In this document: in pieces, positions 12,095 to 24,505 of the stretch
How positions within the stretch are numbered: the stretch's first letter is position 1
Layout: every line of letters begins with the position of its first letter
From: Mucidula mucida
Lineage: Eukaryota; Basidiomycota; Agaricomycetes; Agaricales; Physalacriaceae
Direction: 5' to 3'
Assembly: GCA_015501055.1 (NCBI GenBank)
Contig: JADNYV010000031.1
Location: forward strand, 186,001 to 250,000
DNA length: 64,000 nt
The notes under the pieces: generated by a model
Seen by the model: the letters and a program-made list of their open reading frames with translations, nothing else
Databases searched by the model: none
Told to the model about the DNA's origin: nothing
Program-made: the position numbers and the translations under genes

Positions 12095-13639
12095 TCATTT
12101 AGTAGACTAGGTAATCCGCAGGTAAAACCACAAATAGAAATAGCCTCGAAATAGCACCAGCGCTAGAAGTGTGTATTTATAACGAGGTACGACGGAGGTT
12201 CGGGTATAGTGGGCGTGCGAGTGTCCTCTACATTGGACTTCCAAAAAACGGCCGGTCTTCATCATAGCTTGAGTGGGAAAATGTCGCGTCCAGTTCCTAG
12301 ATTGTCGAGATTGGCAGCAGGTCGAAATGGGCTTGCGTCACAACACTGAGATGAAGAAGTCGAACGCTCTTTCGGATTTAGTTCCAAATGGGAGCGGCAA
12401 CGCTTCATAAACCATGTAACAAACATCATAGCCAGGTGGTAAGATAAGTTGTAGACATGCACTGATTGTAATGTCTTCCAGCTGGAAATCAGGACCGTGA
12501 AGCCTGGAGTTCCAGTGTCCGTACCTCAACCCCACCTATTGGTGATTTCTCGATGTCCATGGTATCTCGAGACTGGCCCCGAGCAGAGTTAAGGTAATTC
12601 TTATGTCCAGGTCAGCGCGATGATAAGGAACGGAAAGGAAGCTAAAGAAAGTAAACAAACGACGTACTAGGTCCGAGTCTGACTGTTAACTTGAACTCGA
12701 AACAAGTCTGCAACAATGTTTACAACCGAGTACAGATACAGAGCAGAGACAGGACAGGCGACTTTTTCGCTACAAACTGTAAAACAATAAAGTGACAGTT
12801 TTAAGAATGGTCGGAGACTGTGAGCATCCGGGAGTTTATTTACATTGAGAAGAGCCTGGCGGCAGTGTGAATGACATTGGGACCAACCATTGTTGTGCGA
12901 TTCTACTCACGTTGAGGAACACTCGAATAGAAAGGAAGTCGCCAAACAGTGATCACTGTTGACAACCATTTTGTCGAGAGTTGAGACCTGCTAGGCTGAT
13001 ATTTGGCATTCAGTGTTTCCAGTAAGTAGTAAGAGCGAGACGCGACTGTGTTGGTGGTCCAACTCGAAACTGAGGTTGGACCGATGACTCCGATCGGCGA
13101 CTATGTCCGATTCTGGCACACGCCAAGGCTGCTCCTTTTAGCTCCTTTCCCTGTCGGGTCATTTTGGACACGACGCGCGACAAAGGACTTGCATTTCTGA
13201 CAGGACTCTCAAAAGCGCGCTGCACTCAGCCTGAAATTGACTCCGTGATTCCCTGGGGCTGGTCTCGATGGGGCTCCGCATATCCTTATCTCTACACTGC
13301 CAGTACAGGTTAAAACAATGCAGACCGCGGGCTACTGGATCCTGTCAACGTCAAAGTTCAAGGGAGGTCGTGGATTCCGGGTACCGAACTGAATCCCACA
13401 CCTGCTTTGCCTCGTCTCGATACGCTTGATATCTGCTTGTTACTTGCCCAAGACTAGCTCCATCTCCGACTCGCAAACTGGGCAGATGTATGCCGGCATG
13501 TCGGGCGCGGATACCGTTTAAGCAAATGCTCAGTGCGGATATCACCGTTTGTTGATCAGGACATGTGGTGCTCTTATCGCGGTGCCACAGTAGATCTTTC
13601 TTAAACCACGCCGCTGCATCTTTGTTCGCTACTTCCATC
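12095..13639. other. 1.5-kb divergent intergenic region, no gene supported
   Basis: This lies between two divergently transcribed genes, the PacC-like gene (minus) and the APC permease (plus). Short frames at 12338-12535 (minus) and 13351-13659 (minus) have no family motif. The region probably holds both promoters. I did not find a clear cluster of the known PacC site GCCARG by eye. Confidence 0.45.
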
Positions 13640-16198
13640 ATGGCCGACAACGATAGCACTGCGGTTCACGATGAGAATGAGCTGGCACGTATGGGATACA
13701 AGCAGGAGCTCAAGTATGTCAATCCGGCTTTTCACACGTACGAAGACGGCTCATACGATGTTCAAGACGCGAGTTGGGCTTGATGCAGGTGTGTTTTTAT
13801 GTGTTGTTCACTCGCAAATGCTGATTGTACCTTGAAATAGAATTTTGGAGTGCGTTCGCTGTTTCTTCCGTCAATCGGAACATCGTTTCTGATGATCTAC
13901 AGGTGTCCTTCTCGATCATTTCAGTAATGACCGGTATACCGTCGCTTTTTTTGTTCGGTCTGGTGCGTCTCTCTTCTTTGCATTTGCGCGCATAGTCTCA
14001 CAGTTCTCTAGAACACTGGAGGACCGGCTGTCATGGTGTGGGGCTGGGTAGTCGTGTGTAAGCTCGCTAAATCTTGCAGATAAGAGTGGAGGGCTTACTG
14101 GGCTGACAGCGGTTTTCACCATGCTCGTGGGTATGGCTATGGCAGGTGTGCATCATTTATCACGTTGTCCTCATCAGAATTCACGTTCTAACGCGTCGCA
14201 GAGGTTTGCAGGTACATATCATCAATCTCCTTCCACCCGTCCCCCATTCAATCATTTCGCGTAGTGCACATCCCACATCTGGAGGCCCGTATTTCTGGGC
14301 AGCAATGCTGTCAAAGCCGGAAAGAGCGGCTCTTGCCTCTTGGATAACCGGTGCGCGCGGTCCTCTTGTAATAACTCTATTTCCGCCCTCATAGCAATCC
14401 AGGTTGGTTCAACCTTTTGGGTCAAGTTGCTGTCACTACTGGAATCAGGTGCGTGTCGTTATCCCGTCCTCCGCTCCCACTCATGTCCCTTGTTAGCTTC
14501 GGCTGTGCGAGTTTCTTATCCACAGTGTGCACCTTCAAGACGGGATTCGTTCCGACTGAGAAGACCCAGATCGGTGTTTATGCTGCGGTGCTCGTTACGC
14601 AAGGTCTTATCAATACCTTCGGAGTCCACCTCCTTCACATCCTCAATAACATCTCTGTGTGGTGGCATGCCCTGGGCACAGTCGCTCTGGTTATTGTTAT
14701 TCTCGCCAAGGCCCCGACACACCAGTCAGCGAGCTTCGTTTTCACAGAATTTATCGATGGAACGGGCGGATGGGGAGATCGGGCTAGCCACGCCTACGTC
14801 GTTGTTATTGGAGTAGGATTTCCTTTACACCAACAAGTTCTGCTCCTGACGTGAATTTACTAGATCCTTATGGCGCAGGTGAGAAACAGTATTCTGTTCC
14901 GAACAATCTATACTGATGTCTCGTCCTTGTTAGTATACATTAACCGGTTAGTACGCCACATTGTACATAGTTTATCCACTAACCATCCTTCAGGATTCGA
15001 TGCTAGCGCACATGTGAGCTCCAGATTCCCCAAGCTAGAGTATGTTGTTAATTCCCTTATAGATGACCGAAGAAACGCGTAACGCCGCCATGTCAGGGAG
15101 CATTGGCATCGTCATGGCCATCGGTGTTTCCGCTATTCTCGGCTGGTATCTTCTCCTTGGACTTCTCTTCTCCATTCAAGACCTCGAGGGAACTATTGCC
15201 TCTGAGACTGGTCAACCTGTCGCCCAGATTTTCCTCGACACCGTTGGAGAGAATGGTGCTATCGTTCTTATGGTGAGTAGTACCCCCTTTCCGTGGCTCA
15301 ACGAGAGATCAAATGTCTGTAGGTCATCGTTATTGGATGCATGTTCTTCTGCGGGTACGAGAATGCAGTCTGTTCTGCCTCGGAAGGAATGGCTTACACA
15401 GTTAACAGAACGTTCTCCATCACCTCCAACTCCCGTATGATGTACGCCTTTGCACGCGATGGCGGCATTCCCGGCTCCAAGTTCTTCGCATACGTCAACG
15501 CAAAGTGGAGGTCCCCCATCCGAACAGGTCAGTTGTCACTACTCCTGGATACGATGCACTGACATCTCTTCAGTCTGGCTTGCATGCACCCTAAGCTTCA
15601 TCCTCGGACTTCCGAGTCTCGGTAGCACTGTGGCGTTTTCTGCCGCCACATCCATCGCGACTATCGGCTTATATATATCCTATGGTAAGTCATTCTTGCA
15701 CGCCTGCCAGTTTGGACATAATATTTCGCTGTCTAGCCATCCCCATTGCCCTTCGCGTCCTAAACCGAGACCAATTTGTCCGTGGCCCTTTCCACCTTGG
15801 CGCATTTTCTTATCCCGTCGCGGTCACCGCAGTCGTGTGGATCATGTTTATCGCCATCGCGTTCATCCTACCTCAGGTTAACGTAAGTATCGGCTCCCTT
15901 TCTGCTACAAGTTTAACTACACGCCCTACACAGCCCGTCGATTCGGAAACCTTCAACTACTCCATCGTAGCCGTTGGGATCGTCGTGATTTACAGTGTCG
16001 GCTTCTGGCTACTCAGTGCACGAAAATGGTTTACAGGCCCCGTCAAACAGATCGCTGGTTAGTTCGATTCATTGAAAATTGCATTGTAGCCTCTAAATGT
16101 CTGTTGTAGCCGAGGAGATGGGCATTAACGTCATGGAGCCCGCCGAAGCAGAAAAGTACGAGGCTGAGATGAAGAAGAGAGAGGTTGACGAAGACTAG
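13640..16198 (+). CDS. APC-family amino acid / choline-type permease, multi-exon
   Basis: The start is at 13640 (MADNDSTAVHDENELARMGY KQELK), followed by several micro-exons in 13700-14130 (NFGV, SFSIIS-like, MTGIPSLFLFGL, NTGGPAVM). HPTSGGPYFWAAMLSKPERA carries the family TSGG motif. Then come LASWITG, FNLLGQVAVTTGI, LINTFGVHLLHILNNISVWW, LTGFDASAHMTEETRNAA (the conserved 'DASAHxxEET' segment), GYENAVCSASEGMAYTVNRT-like, RMMYAFARDGGIPGSKFF, and later LRVLNRDQFVRGPFHLGAFS. The C-terminus ends in EAEMKKREVDED at 16198. Spliced, it is a full-length 12-segment-type transporter without breaks that I could see. The substrate is not determined. It is only 45 bases from the stop of the convergent Zn2Cys6 factor. 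Confidence 0.88.
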
Positions 16199-16243
16199 AT
16201 ATCATTAACGCATTAGAGTCCTACATACCACCCCGTAGAAAGA

Positions 16244-19112
16244 CTACCAAGCATCTGGCGTAGCCAAAAAGTCGCCTGTCCATCCATCCGCACCACGCAC
16301 TTCGATGAAGATACCGTCCAGTCCATTCGCCGGGAGCCCGAGATCCGTCAAGCTCTGCACTTTGATCAACACTCGTGTCTGTCAACATTGTTAAAAGCGT
16401 GCACCTTTTCTTGAAGCCACGTCGGGACAGAAGAATGTGCAATAACCGAGCCAGATCTCGGCGGTAGAAAACCGAGCTCCTCCATAGTAAAGGCCGGTGT
16501 GACAAAAAAATTCAGGTCCGACTGCTTGACCGCGATCTTCTCGTACGAAGTGGGAAGCGACGTCAATATGGGCGGTAGGATGCTATCCCTCACATCCGCC
16601 TTCCTTCGGAGATACGCAAGCATTATGCGCAAAGGGAGAGCATATCTGTGTCAAGATAGCATTAACAAGGCCCTTCACGTCGAGCGTCCAACACACCTTT
16701 CTGCAGCAATCGACGATAGATGCTCGACCAATGTAATGACCTCGCTAGTTATCGCAAACGCGTCCAATTCCGCTGGGAACAAGTTCACCATTTTGAGTAG
16801 GAAAACGCCAGAAAAGGCCGTGATCATCAGGGTATCGTGCGCGGCGTACCGCAGTGCAGCACTGGACTCCTTAGTCCTCGAATGACACGGCAGTGAAAAG
16901 GCTTACCGACATTCCCGAGTCAGGAATATCTGTATAAAATCCATCGCCGCTTCCTTCGCCTGGAACGCCACCTCCCGCTGCTGGAATGACATCGTGCTGC
17001 AGTTTACGCCCATCAACGCAACACAAACAAGCCACAGTTTCGTGAAGTGCAGTTCACCGGCAAGGAAGTTCCGAAGTAAAGAGTGCTCGTCCTTGATCAG
17101 GTCTTTCCCAAGAATTCAGTACATTATGATTAGGTCGAAAAGGCACTTACGATGCAGACCGTCAAAGTCCTGAAACCAGTCGTCAAGCCCCACATTCGCT
17201 TCCTTGATGAAGGCGAGCGTATTGTCATTGATCCGACCTTTCAGTGGGGCTAAAGTCTCGTAGATTTCGGCTATGGGATGGTTAGTAGAAGTAACATAGG
17301 GGAAAGCTTGTATGTACTCTTTTGAGATATGAGCTCTACTTGTGCGACCAGTCGAAGGTCTGTTGGAGACACCATCGGATGACTCAACAGTATACGGCAA
17401 TGTCGGATGAGGTTCTCCTGTCGCAGCACCACCGGTCTTCCTGTTCTCAAGTTCATTCTATGAACCGCTATCAGAGATTATCAAGCCAACGGTAAAGTTG
17501 GTACTGACTGGTGACTAAACCAGTACACACAGAGCCAGATACGCGCTGATATCACTGCGAAGGGCCGTGAACAACAGAGACACAAGTTGTCAAAGACACC
17601 GTACCTAAATCACGCTCTTCATCCTTTGATCTTGTCTTGCTGGTATTCGCCAGTTTTTCCAAGGCGTGATGTAGTCCTAGGTCCAGGGCCATATGAACTG
17701 CATGACCACTCGGAAGCCAGGCGTTCGTGCTCCAAGCCGCCAATAACAACATGCCTGGCGGATGATGAGTTGTGCATTCACGGATAGAAGAGCTTCGACC
17801 TGCCTTGTACAGCTTCCTTTCGAACAACGGGCCCAAATAGGGAAGACCGTGCAATACCCTGAGCTTCCGCCAAGCAGGCATGAAAAGTTGGGGTCATCGG
17901 CCCACTGCCACTGCGAATCTTACTCGCGATAGCCAGAATAGCGTCAAATGTCCAAGGGGTGCGAGCCATGAGGCTCTCGTACGTGTCGTACGTCGGATCA
18001 AATACGGGGATGAAGAGGTGGCAACCTGCGAAAAAACTAAACTCAAAATGAATACGAATGAGCCATACCAGATGATGATTGGACAAACATATGATAGAGT
18101 TCTCGCGCTTCCGAATCAGTGACAAGGCCCTGTAGGAACGTTAGACCCGAGAACACGTCCATGTGGTGTGATCCACCTTTTCGACGACATGGGGGAATGC
18201 TGGGGCAGGTTTGGCCTGCGTGGATTTTCTACGGAGGCCATGGATAAGTGGCCCGAGACTTCGCGCCGCGTAAATCAGTCACCTGGACGTTGTGAGTTCA
18301 CTCCGCGCAAGTGCCGCATTTGCGAGTCCTTGCAGGGCTTCGATCGGGGCATTAAGCGCAAGACTTGGGAGTGGGATTCCATCCTCATCATCTGACGGCG
18401 TGGTGCTTGGTACGATTCCGTAAGAGCCGTAAATACGTGGCTGGAAGGGCGTTAAGACAATCGACATGATTGTGAGTTGGCTTACCGGAGGCGCGAAGCC
18501 GGGCAAAGGCGGAAATGTTTGTACCCGTTCGCGATGTAAATTGTGTTCCATTGTTGTTGGTGCTACATTGGAGGGGATAAAGGAGGCTCCCCCACGCGTT
18601 TGGAGGATCGATAGTATTTGGTTGAGAGAAGAGACCATGGCGGTCATGTTGCTTTGCATAGCCTAAAGAATACTTAATTGGGACGTGGCGTAGGACACAA
18701 AAACGGACCACGTATTGCTCTTCAAATCGAGATATTCGCCTACAGAGGCATGAGAAGATAATCGACGCTTTCTCAAGACTTACTCAAGGCTGACAAGGGC
18801 AGCCGTAAGGTTCTCACTGCCCGTCTTCGCAAAGACGCACGATATACCGTTCAACTGACATCTCCTACACGGCGACTAGCACATTATCAACCAACTAAAC
18901 GCACGATTTATGCAGAATCCACTTACCTCTCCGTCACACTTGCTCTTTGACCTCCGACAAGCCGTGCACGCATACTTTCCGCGCTTCGGCAGTCGGCCGC
19001 TGTTGCCATCGCTGCCCCGCCGGCGTTTCCTGGATTCAATACGGTTTGTCAAGGGAAGCATGAAGATGAATCTGGGGAGAATGAAGGCAAGGTCTGCATC
19101 ATATTTCAACAC
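16244..19112 (-). CDS. Zn(II)2Cys6 transcription factor with fungal-specific middle domain
   Basis: The N-terminus has a basic stretch (RKRRRGSDGNSGRLPKRGKY) and the start of a zinc cluster, ACTACRRSKSKCDGE, interrupted by an intron before the second half. A putative dimerisation region follows at about 18660-18560 (MQSNMTAMVSSLNQILSILQ). The middle domain includes CHLFIPVFDPTYDTYESLMA, RTPWTFDAILAIASKIR, NAWLPSGHAVHMALDLGLHH and MSLRTGRPVVLRQENLI, the usual order of a fungal-specific TF domain. The C-terminus reads LTDLGLPANGLDGIFIEVRG with GADGWTGDFLATPDAW before the stop at 16246-16244. The start could be Met 19112 or Met 19061. It converges with the permease at 13640-16198, so regulation of that transporter is possible but only a guess. 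Confidence 0.82.
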
Positions 19113-19646
19113 GAGATCAAGAGGCGATTTCAGGTGATCATTGTCAGGGCATCAAAGATTACGACAGGGCGCGTGCCACATGGCCCATGGGGACGGCTCC
19201 GGTGCGGGGATTGGCTGGGGCTTGTAGGAGGTTATAGTGAATCTCACCATGTGAGCAGTGCATTTAACAACATGAGAGAAATAACCACGAAACCACTTGC
19301 TACGAGATTCTTCAACCTCGAGAGCGTCCATTTACTTGACTAATCGGCGTTATCCCTTCCAAGGATAATCCGACCAACGTAAGGCGGATATCATTGGCTA
19401 GGCCATATTCGGTCCTTTGTGCTTGGTTTTCGTTGTCGACGGACAAGTGTCGAGAACAATGCGAGACCTTTCAATCGCGGAAGAAGAGCGTTGTATGAAA
19501 ATACGGCTCTAGGCCCTCCTCTCGAGAACTCGTGGCTTCGCGGTTGCCAGAAATGAAAATGACCACTTCGTTTTCTTGAACACTTGACGGTATTCAGCAC
19601 CTTCATTAGCAAGCAAATGGTCCTCCTCGTGCCCTGTGCTCTCCCA
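19113..19646. other. Intergenic, nothing recognised
   Basis: This is the upstream flank of the Zn2Cys6 factor. No open frame with family features was seen. Confidence 0.45.
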
Positions 19647-19900
19647 CGATCTAGTGCAGAAGACAAACGCGTACCAATCATACAATAATGTGGCCACCAT
19701 CAAGAACCCTGTAAGAGACCTAGCGCGCTCGTTCGTCAACACAATATCCGCGATTACATCTGGAGTCCCAAGCCGCTAATCATATAAACATCATCAAAAC
19801 CCTCACCAACGAATGACATAAAAGCAACTCACCTTTTGGCATTTGCAGCACGCTAGCAGCCAACGCCTTTGTCGCCTCGTCCCGTCAAAGAAGCCGCGTA
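19647..19900 (-). pseudogene. 3'-end fragment of a short-chain dehydrogenase (SDR)
   Basis: The segment matches the 3' end of the intact SDR gene at 24506-25523, including an intron and the last exon. Here the last exon reads RLGTPDVIADIVL then TNERARSLTG, against RLGTPDEIADIVLFLTSER in the intact gene. The fragment lost several bases and the final Asp-Gly-Gly motif. Downstream flanking bases (GATCTAGTGCAGAAGACA) are also shared, so the duplication included 3' flank. The Rossmann fold and the catalytic Tyr-Lys region are absent, so it cannot be functional. Confidence 0.75.
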
Positions 19901-20369
19901 TTCTGCGCCCGCAGTGATGGGTATAGCCTGAAATTCTACAAGCTTCTCTGATGATCCATGGTGCGGGAAAGACAGATGTATGCAAGGCGCGTCACGGACG
20001 AGGGAACGAGGCAAAGGGAAAGGGAAAGAACAAATGTCCTCAGTCAGGGAAAAGAAACAACTGAAGTGTAAAAAAGTGGGGAGGCAGTATATATACTGAT
20101 TGGAGCGCAGATCAATGTATCTATAATGGGCAAAGGTGGACGAAGAAGAGAAGCAAAGGAAGAGGGTGATAACTCGAGTAAGATTAGATGGGAACTCCAA
20201 CAACCACGTACCTTCAATTCTACTGATTACTGATCCTGATCTTGACTCGCTACTAGTGTATGCATCTTTGGTATAAAAAAGTAATCTCGAGCATGATGAA
20301 TAGAAAGTCCGTAGTAGATACAGTAAATTACTAGGTCCGTCGACGTTCAACTTCTAATACAGGCATGTA
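19901..20369. other. Intergenic, nothing recognised
   Basis: A long minus-strand open frame (19853-20350) overlaps this stretch, but its composition is Ser/Phe/Leu-rich with no motif. I treat it as chance. The left end of the MITE begins directly after. Confidence 0.4.
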
Positions 20370-20835
20370 CAGTCATCTACCACTCAACGGGACACCCAAA
20401 TCAAAAGCATGTCCGGAACTAGTAAATAGTGCCTAATACACCTTGTTTAGTACACAATAAATGTTGATATATACTCAATGAACATTCCTCATCTATTACT
20501 TGTATGACACCGAGACCAATAGAGCTGAGCAAACGCGCGATCAGGTTTTTGACGCGTACACCAGCAACGGGACAGCGTCACACTACGCTAAGATGCTGAT
20601 TGGCCCTTTTGGGCGACATTTACTCAAGTCCGTGCTCGTGCTGTGACGCCGTTTTGACCACATCTTCTGCGTTTTCTTACAACAGCATATTTTGCTGCCC
20701 GGATGAGTGTAAGAAGATGTATTAATTCATTACATTAGAGATGGCAAAAAGTCCGAAGGAAAAATGGCTATGTGGAATGGTGCCGGGTGGTTTGTCCCGT
20801 TGAGTGGTGGTGTCCCGTTGAGTGGTAGATGACTG
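20370..20835. mobile_element. 466-bp Tc1/mariner-like MITE with 27-bp TIRs and TA duplication
   Basis: The left end begins CAGTCATCTACCACTCAACG and the right end (20809-20835) is its perfect reverse complement over 27 bp. A TA dinucleotide flanks both ends (20368-20369 and 20836-20837), the signature of Tc1/mariner integration, and CAGT is a typical start for these ends. The right end carries a second copy of the TGTCCCGTTGAGTGG block at 20793, giving a tandem sub-repeat. There is no transposase inside, so it is a non-autonomous element. It sits 41 bases beyond the stop codon of the cytochrome b561 gene and may lie in its 3' UTR. Confidence 0.85.
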
Positions 20836-20876
20836 TATCATAACTCGTCGCGGAGCGCAGCTTCGACCAAACAGAC

Positions 20877-22541
20877 CTATTGACCTTTCCTCGCCTCAGC
20901 CTCTTGACGATACTGTTTGCGCAGGAATAGTAATAAGCCCGCAACGTACAATACGGGAACAATCTGCCAATCATTATTAGACAAAGTTAGGTAGGCGAAT
21001 GATAGAAAATAACTCACCGCCACCCATATCCAGAACACAATATTCACCCCATTCGGCAGCGGGTCACGACCAGTCGTCTCCGGCCACTCGACGTGATATC
21101 CTGTCCTCACTTGATAGAAACCAAGCCCGATGATTAGCAACCCAAGAACCGCATGAAGATAGTTCTGCGGCGGGCGTCGCCCCGCACCGCCCTTGGGCTT
21201 GAACCAATGAATAACAGCCCCAAGCCCGCACTGCACAAAGTACAACACGAAAATAGCAATGCCCCATTTCTTTACAAGTCCCGTAAGCGTTTGTTAAGCC
21301 ACAAACGGGATTAACAAACCTTGTGATCGTCGTCAAGATGTATCGCCCCAGCCTTCGCCACACTCACGATTCCCAACACCACTCCCGCTATGATGATTGG
21401 TCCGCCTAAAATACCAACTGATCAGCACCCGTCCCCTCATGCGTGATGATGACCTACCAAGTCCGAACTGCGATATCCAGTGCCCAGTATACCAAGTCGC
21501 CGAGAACGTTCTCAAGTATCTCGCCAGCAGAGATCCAAACGGTAGGAGAAGCAGGAACCCAACAGTACACACAATCCCATGCGCTACGATAAGACGTTCA
21601 TACAACCGCAATGGCGGGTCACCCGAAGCTGCACTGGATCCGTTACTCCCGGACGAATTCGAAGACGTGTCAATCGTCCCGGCGAGATTCAGTCGAAGTG
21701 TCCCAGCATCAAGATGCTGCGCAAAGCCCGTGCTAGAATCGGACGATCCAGGATTGACAGTCCCAAACGCGTATATGATGTCCTGTTCAGTGTCTCCATT
21801 GGCCTAAAACAACTTGAGATAAGCAACGTGATGCACAAGTCGGCTGCGATCCTTACATCAATCGTAAAAACGAACGTGGCATCCGTGCCAGCCGCCTAAG
21901 CGACGAGTCAGTTTCTCCATCTCCATGAGGCCAAACAACGTACGGAGCTGAGTGTGCTTTGAAGGGTCGCAACACGAGGAGGGTCGGAGTCAACAGCAGG
22001 CAGCACTTCAGCTGTTGCTTCGCGCTGCGAAAGCGTGAAGGTGCCATCGCTGTTTTCCCACATAATGACCATGGGCGAGCCGGCCATTTCCGTCCCAAAT
22101 CCCCTACAAGAGATCAATAATGAGGACAGGATGCCGTGTCGAATGGGAATCCTTACATCGCCATCCAGCCCGCCTGTCGGCGGCCTCGAGAAGCTAGTTG
22201 ATCTGCACAAGCGGTCAGCACGCATTGCTATAAGAAAGAATGAAGAAGAACGTGCATTCGACGGTTGTATCGTTGACGAGGGCTGTTATGCACATGTACT
22301 GTTCATACGCGACCTGTCAGCGACCGCCTCAGAAAGTTGAGTGTAGCAACACACTCTGGTGCATTGAGAGTCCCCAGTCGACGTCGTATTGGAAGACTGT
22401 CTCGGGAGCAAATCCTAGAAAGCAAAACGCGAAGTGAGACAATGGGTAGGACGAGACAAAAGACTGCCTTACATCGCGTGAATGTCGTGGGCTGGCGAGA
22501 GTTCCGAGTGCTAACGAAAACAGCCAAAAGAGTGGTCTCAT
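20877..22541 (-). CDS. DOMON - cytochrome b561 membrane ferric/quinone reductase-like protein
   Basis: The start at 22541 gives MRPLFWLFSLALGTLASP, a signal peptide. An N-terminal DOMON domain follows in several exons: YEQYMCITALVNDTTVEC, GWMAMGFGTEMAGSPMVIMW (a heme-ligand Met region), SDGTFTLSQREA, ATFVFTI and DIIYAFGTVNPGSSDSS. The C-terminal half is a b561 core: LIVAHGIVCTVGFLLLLPFG, WYTGHWISQFG, CGLGAVIHWFKPKGGAG and NYLHAVLGLLIIGLGFYQ. Its His residues lie at the usual positions for two transmembrane hemes. The end is AGLLLFLRKQYRQEAEARKG Q. The architecture is the fungal CDH-cytochrome-like DOMON-b561 protein: an electron-transfer membrane protein with an extracellular heme domain, possibly serving iron reduction or extracellular redox enzymes. 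All exons join in frame. Confidence 0.85.
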
Positions 22542-23505
22542 AACGGCAAGGTAACTCGCTGATTGACGAGACCCCTTTATATATGCAGTATATATGCAGT
22601 AGCATCGTAGATACATAGGGACATCCGTCTGAGGCTATGTTGATCGCGCGCGGATTGTATTAGTATCCGACAGAAATAGCCCCGACGCGCCTTCCTATCC
22701 TCATCCAAGACTTTTAAAAATACCTGTAACAGGTTGCGCGCCTTTGGGCGGTGCTTCAAAACTCTTAAACAATGAAATTAGCGAGCTACATCGACGAACC
22801 TTGGCGCGCGCGAGGCAGTACAGCAACAAATCCGGGGTAGGACTGCGGAGCAGAGCGGGGATATCGGATAGAGAGCAGCAGCCGTCGATCATTGACTGCG
22901 CATGCACGTCAGCAAACATCAGGAGCCAATCCAGAGTCGCGGATGACGATTGATTATCAAAAAGGCCAGGCTGTCAAGAAAACGCGGAAACGGTAAACCG
23001 AACAGGCATGGTCAGAACTGTTCGTCAGCAACTCGTCAGACAACATGCGCAAGCAGACGTGAATGCCTTTGTAACGGCATGTGATGTGACCAGATGTCAC
23101 TGTCGCGTTCCAACGCGTTTCGCGTCCGTCTCTCGTCCTGCGCTCTGTCTGATGGCGTAATTGCGCTGGTAATCCCTTATATGCGCGCATGTAATGCTAG
23201 GTCTATAACGGTGGCGGTCACATCATGCCTTCGAATCAGTCTTTGATTCGGTTCTGCGCCAGCAGTCATTAGGGCGTTGTGAGCTTACCCGATGTTCGCT
23301 TGCTCTGGAACTCTAAGACCGGCGCAATAACATCTACATATCGCCGTGTGCGGTGCCTCCTGCGAAATCTCCTTTGCACCTGTGGGCGGAATGCCTCAAT
23401 CAGTGGAACAGGTACAAGGAGTACACAAATTTGTTTCTTGGCATTGGCCGTACGCAGCAAAGCTTCCGCCGATTTTCTTCCATATGTCAGTGTTCGTCTA
23501 AGTAA
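22542..23505. other. Intergenic, nothing recognised
   Basis: Upstream of the b561 gene. Several short frames on both strands lack family motifs, and repeated GCGCGC and CGCG words are the only visible feature. It likely contains the b561 promoter. Confidence 0.4.
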
Positions 23506-24247
23506 GTGAACGTCCGCGTTGGATTCGGAAGACTTGATGAGGAAACCCTAGCACAGCCACCACGTTGGGATCTTCCCCATTTCATTTCATTAACGACTGT
23601 TCCTTCCAAATGTCTTCATCTCACGACAATCCCCTCTCAACGAACTCCTAGCCCACACCTTCTCAAACACAAACCTACCGACATATATCCAGTCCACGAG
23701 ACCTGTAGGCGCTTGTTTGCCCTCTTAATGACGTAACCGATGAACGAACGTGCATCTCCAGGTCTCCTGGGAGTGTGTGTGTGTAGCACATTTCTATTCA
23801 ATTGCTTACCCAGGGCAGGTCGCTGTCAGACGCCGACCATCTCTCGCTGGGAGAGCTCGACTATGAACGGGTTAGGCAAGTACTCGCCGCTGTGTGGCCA
23901 TACTCTCATTGACACGGGACAAAGTGTCAAGTCCCCCACCAAACAAGAGACCGCGCAAGACTCGGACTCGGACTAGACGCGCCAGGAAGACCCGTTCATG
24001 CCAGAGCCCGACTATGACAACACCTCGTACGCCTTTCCTCGTTAATCTCAATTCACAATCTCACGCTTCAAATAACAGTAAAATCAGTCCCTGGCGCCGA
24101 CGACTTTGACTATGCCGTTGAATATACCACCGACGGTCTCTATACAGGCAGTCAGGAGTCATTTGGAGAGATAGACTACGGCCCACAGGACAATATGTCT
24201 GTTTTTGCGGGGATGATTGCGTTCTTGACGTGCCGTTTGATTTGAGC
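23506..24247 (+). pseudogene. Possible decayed hypothetical protein gene
   Basis: Coding-like text is seen in pieces. The first is a long frame from 23506 (TDIYPVHETCRRLFALLM), then a plausible intron 23730-23814. Next come LSDADHLSLGELDYERVRQV, an acidic DSDSD run, EDPFMPEPDYDNTSYAFP, a possible second intron, and FDYAVEYTTDGLYTGSQESF with DYGPQDNMSVFAGMIAFLT ending near 24247. A TAG after DSDSD (about 23974) and one frame shift near 23905 break it. I do not recognise the family; the acidic, low-complexity style resembles a nuclear or chromatin-associated protein, which is weak inference. Confidence 0.35.
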
Positions 24248-24505
24248 TTGCTTGTTGTACTTGTAGTAATGTGTATCTGGGACTCACAGGTCTTTTTTTT
24301 CTTAGGTAGAGAAAGACGCGACAAAAATAAAGTGGACGAACGTGCGTGAACTTGAAATACATCCGGTTGGCACTTTATGTCCATGCTTTGTCTCAAACAG
24401 GAGCGAACGCGACGCCAGACATAAATTATCCACTGCGTTTACTTGAGTGTTCGACCGTTTTCTCGTTAGCACGATCCGATCTAGTGCAGAAGACAGTTTA
24501 ATTGA

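Noticed and set aside
12262..12535. Minus-strand frames near 12.4 kb as a small gene
   Set aside because: No motif, no supportive splice structure, and it lies in a promoter-like divergent spacer.
19853..20350. 165-codon minus-strand frame
   Set aside because: Low-complexity Ser/Phe/Leu composition, and its end overlaps the SDR fragment in another frame.
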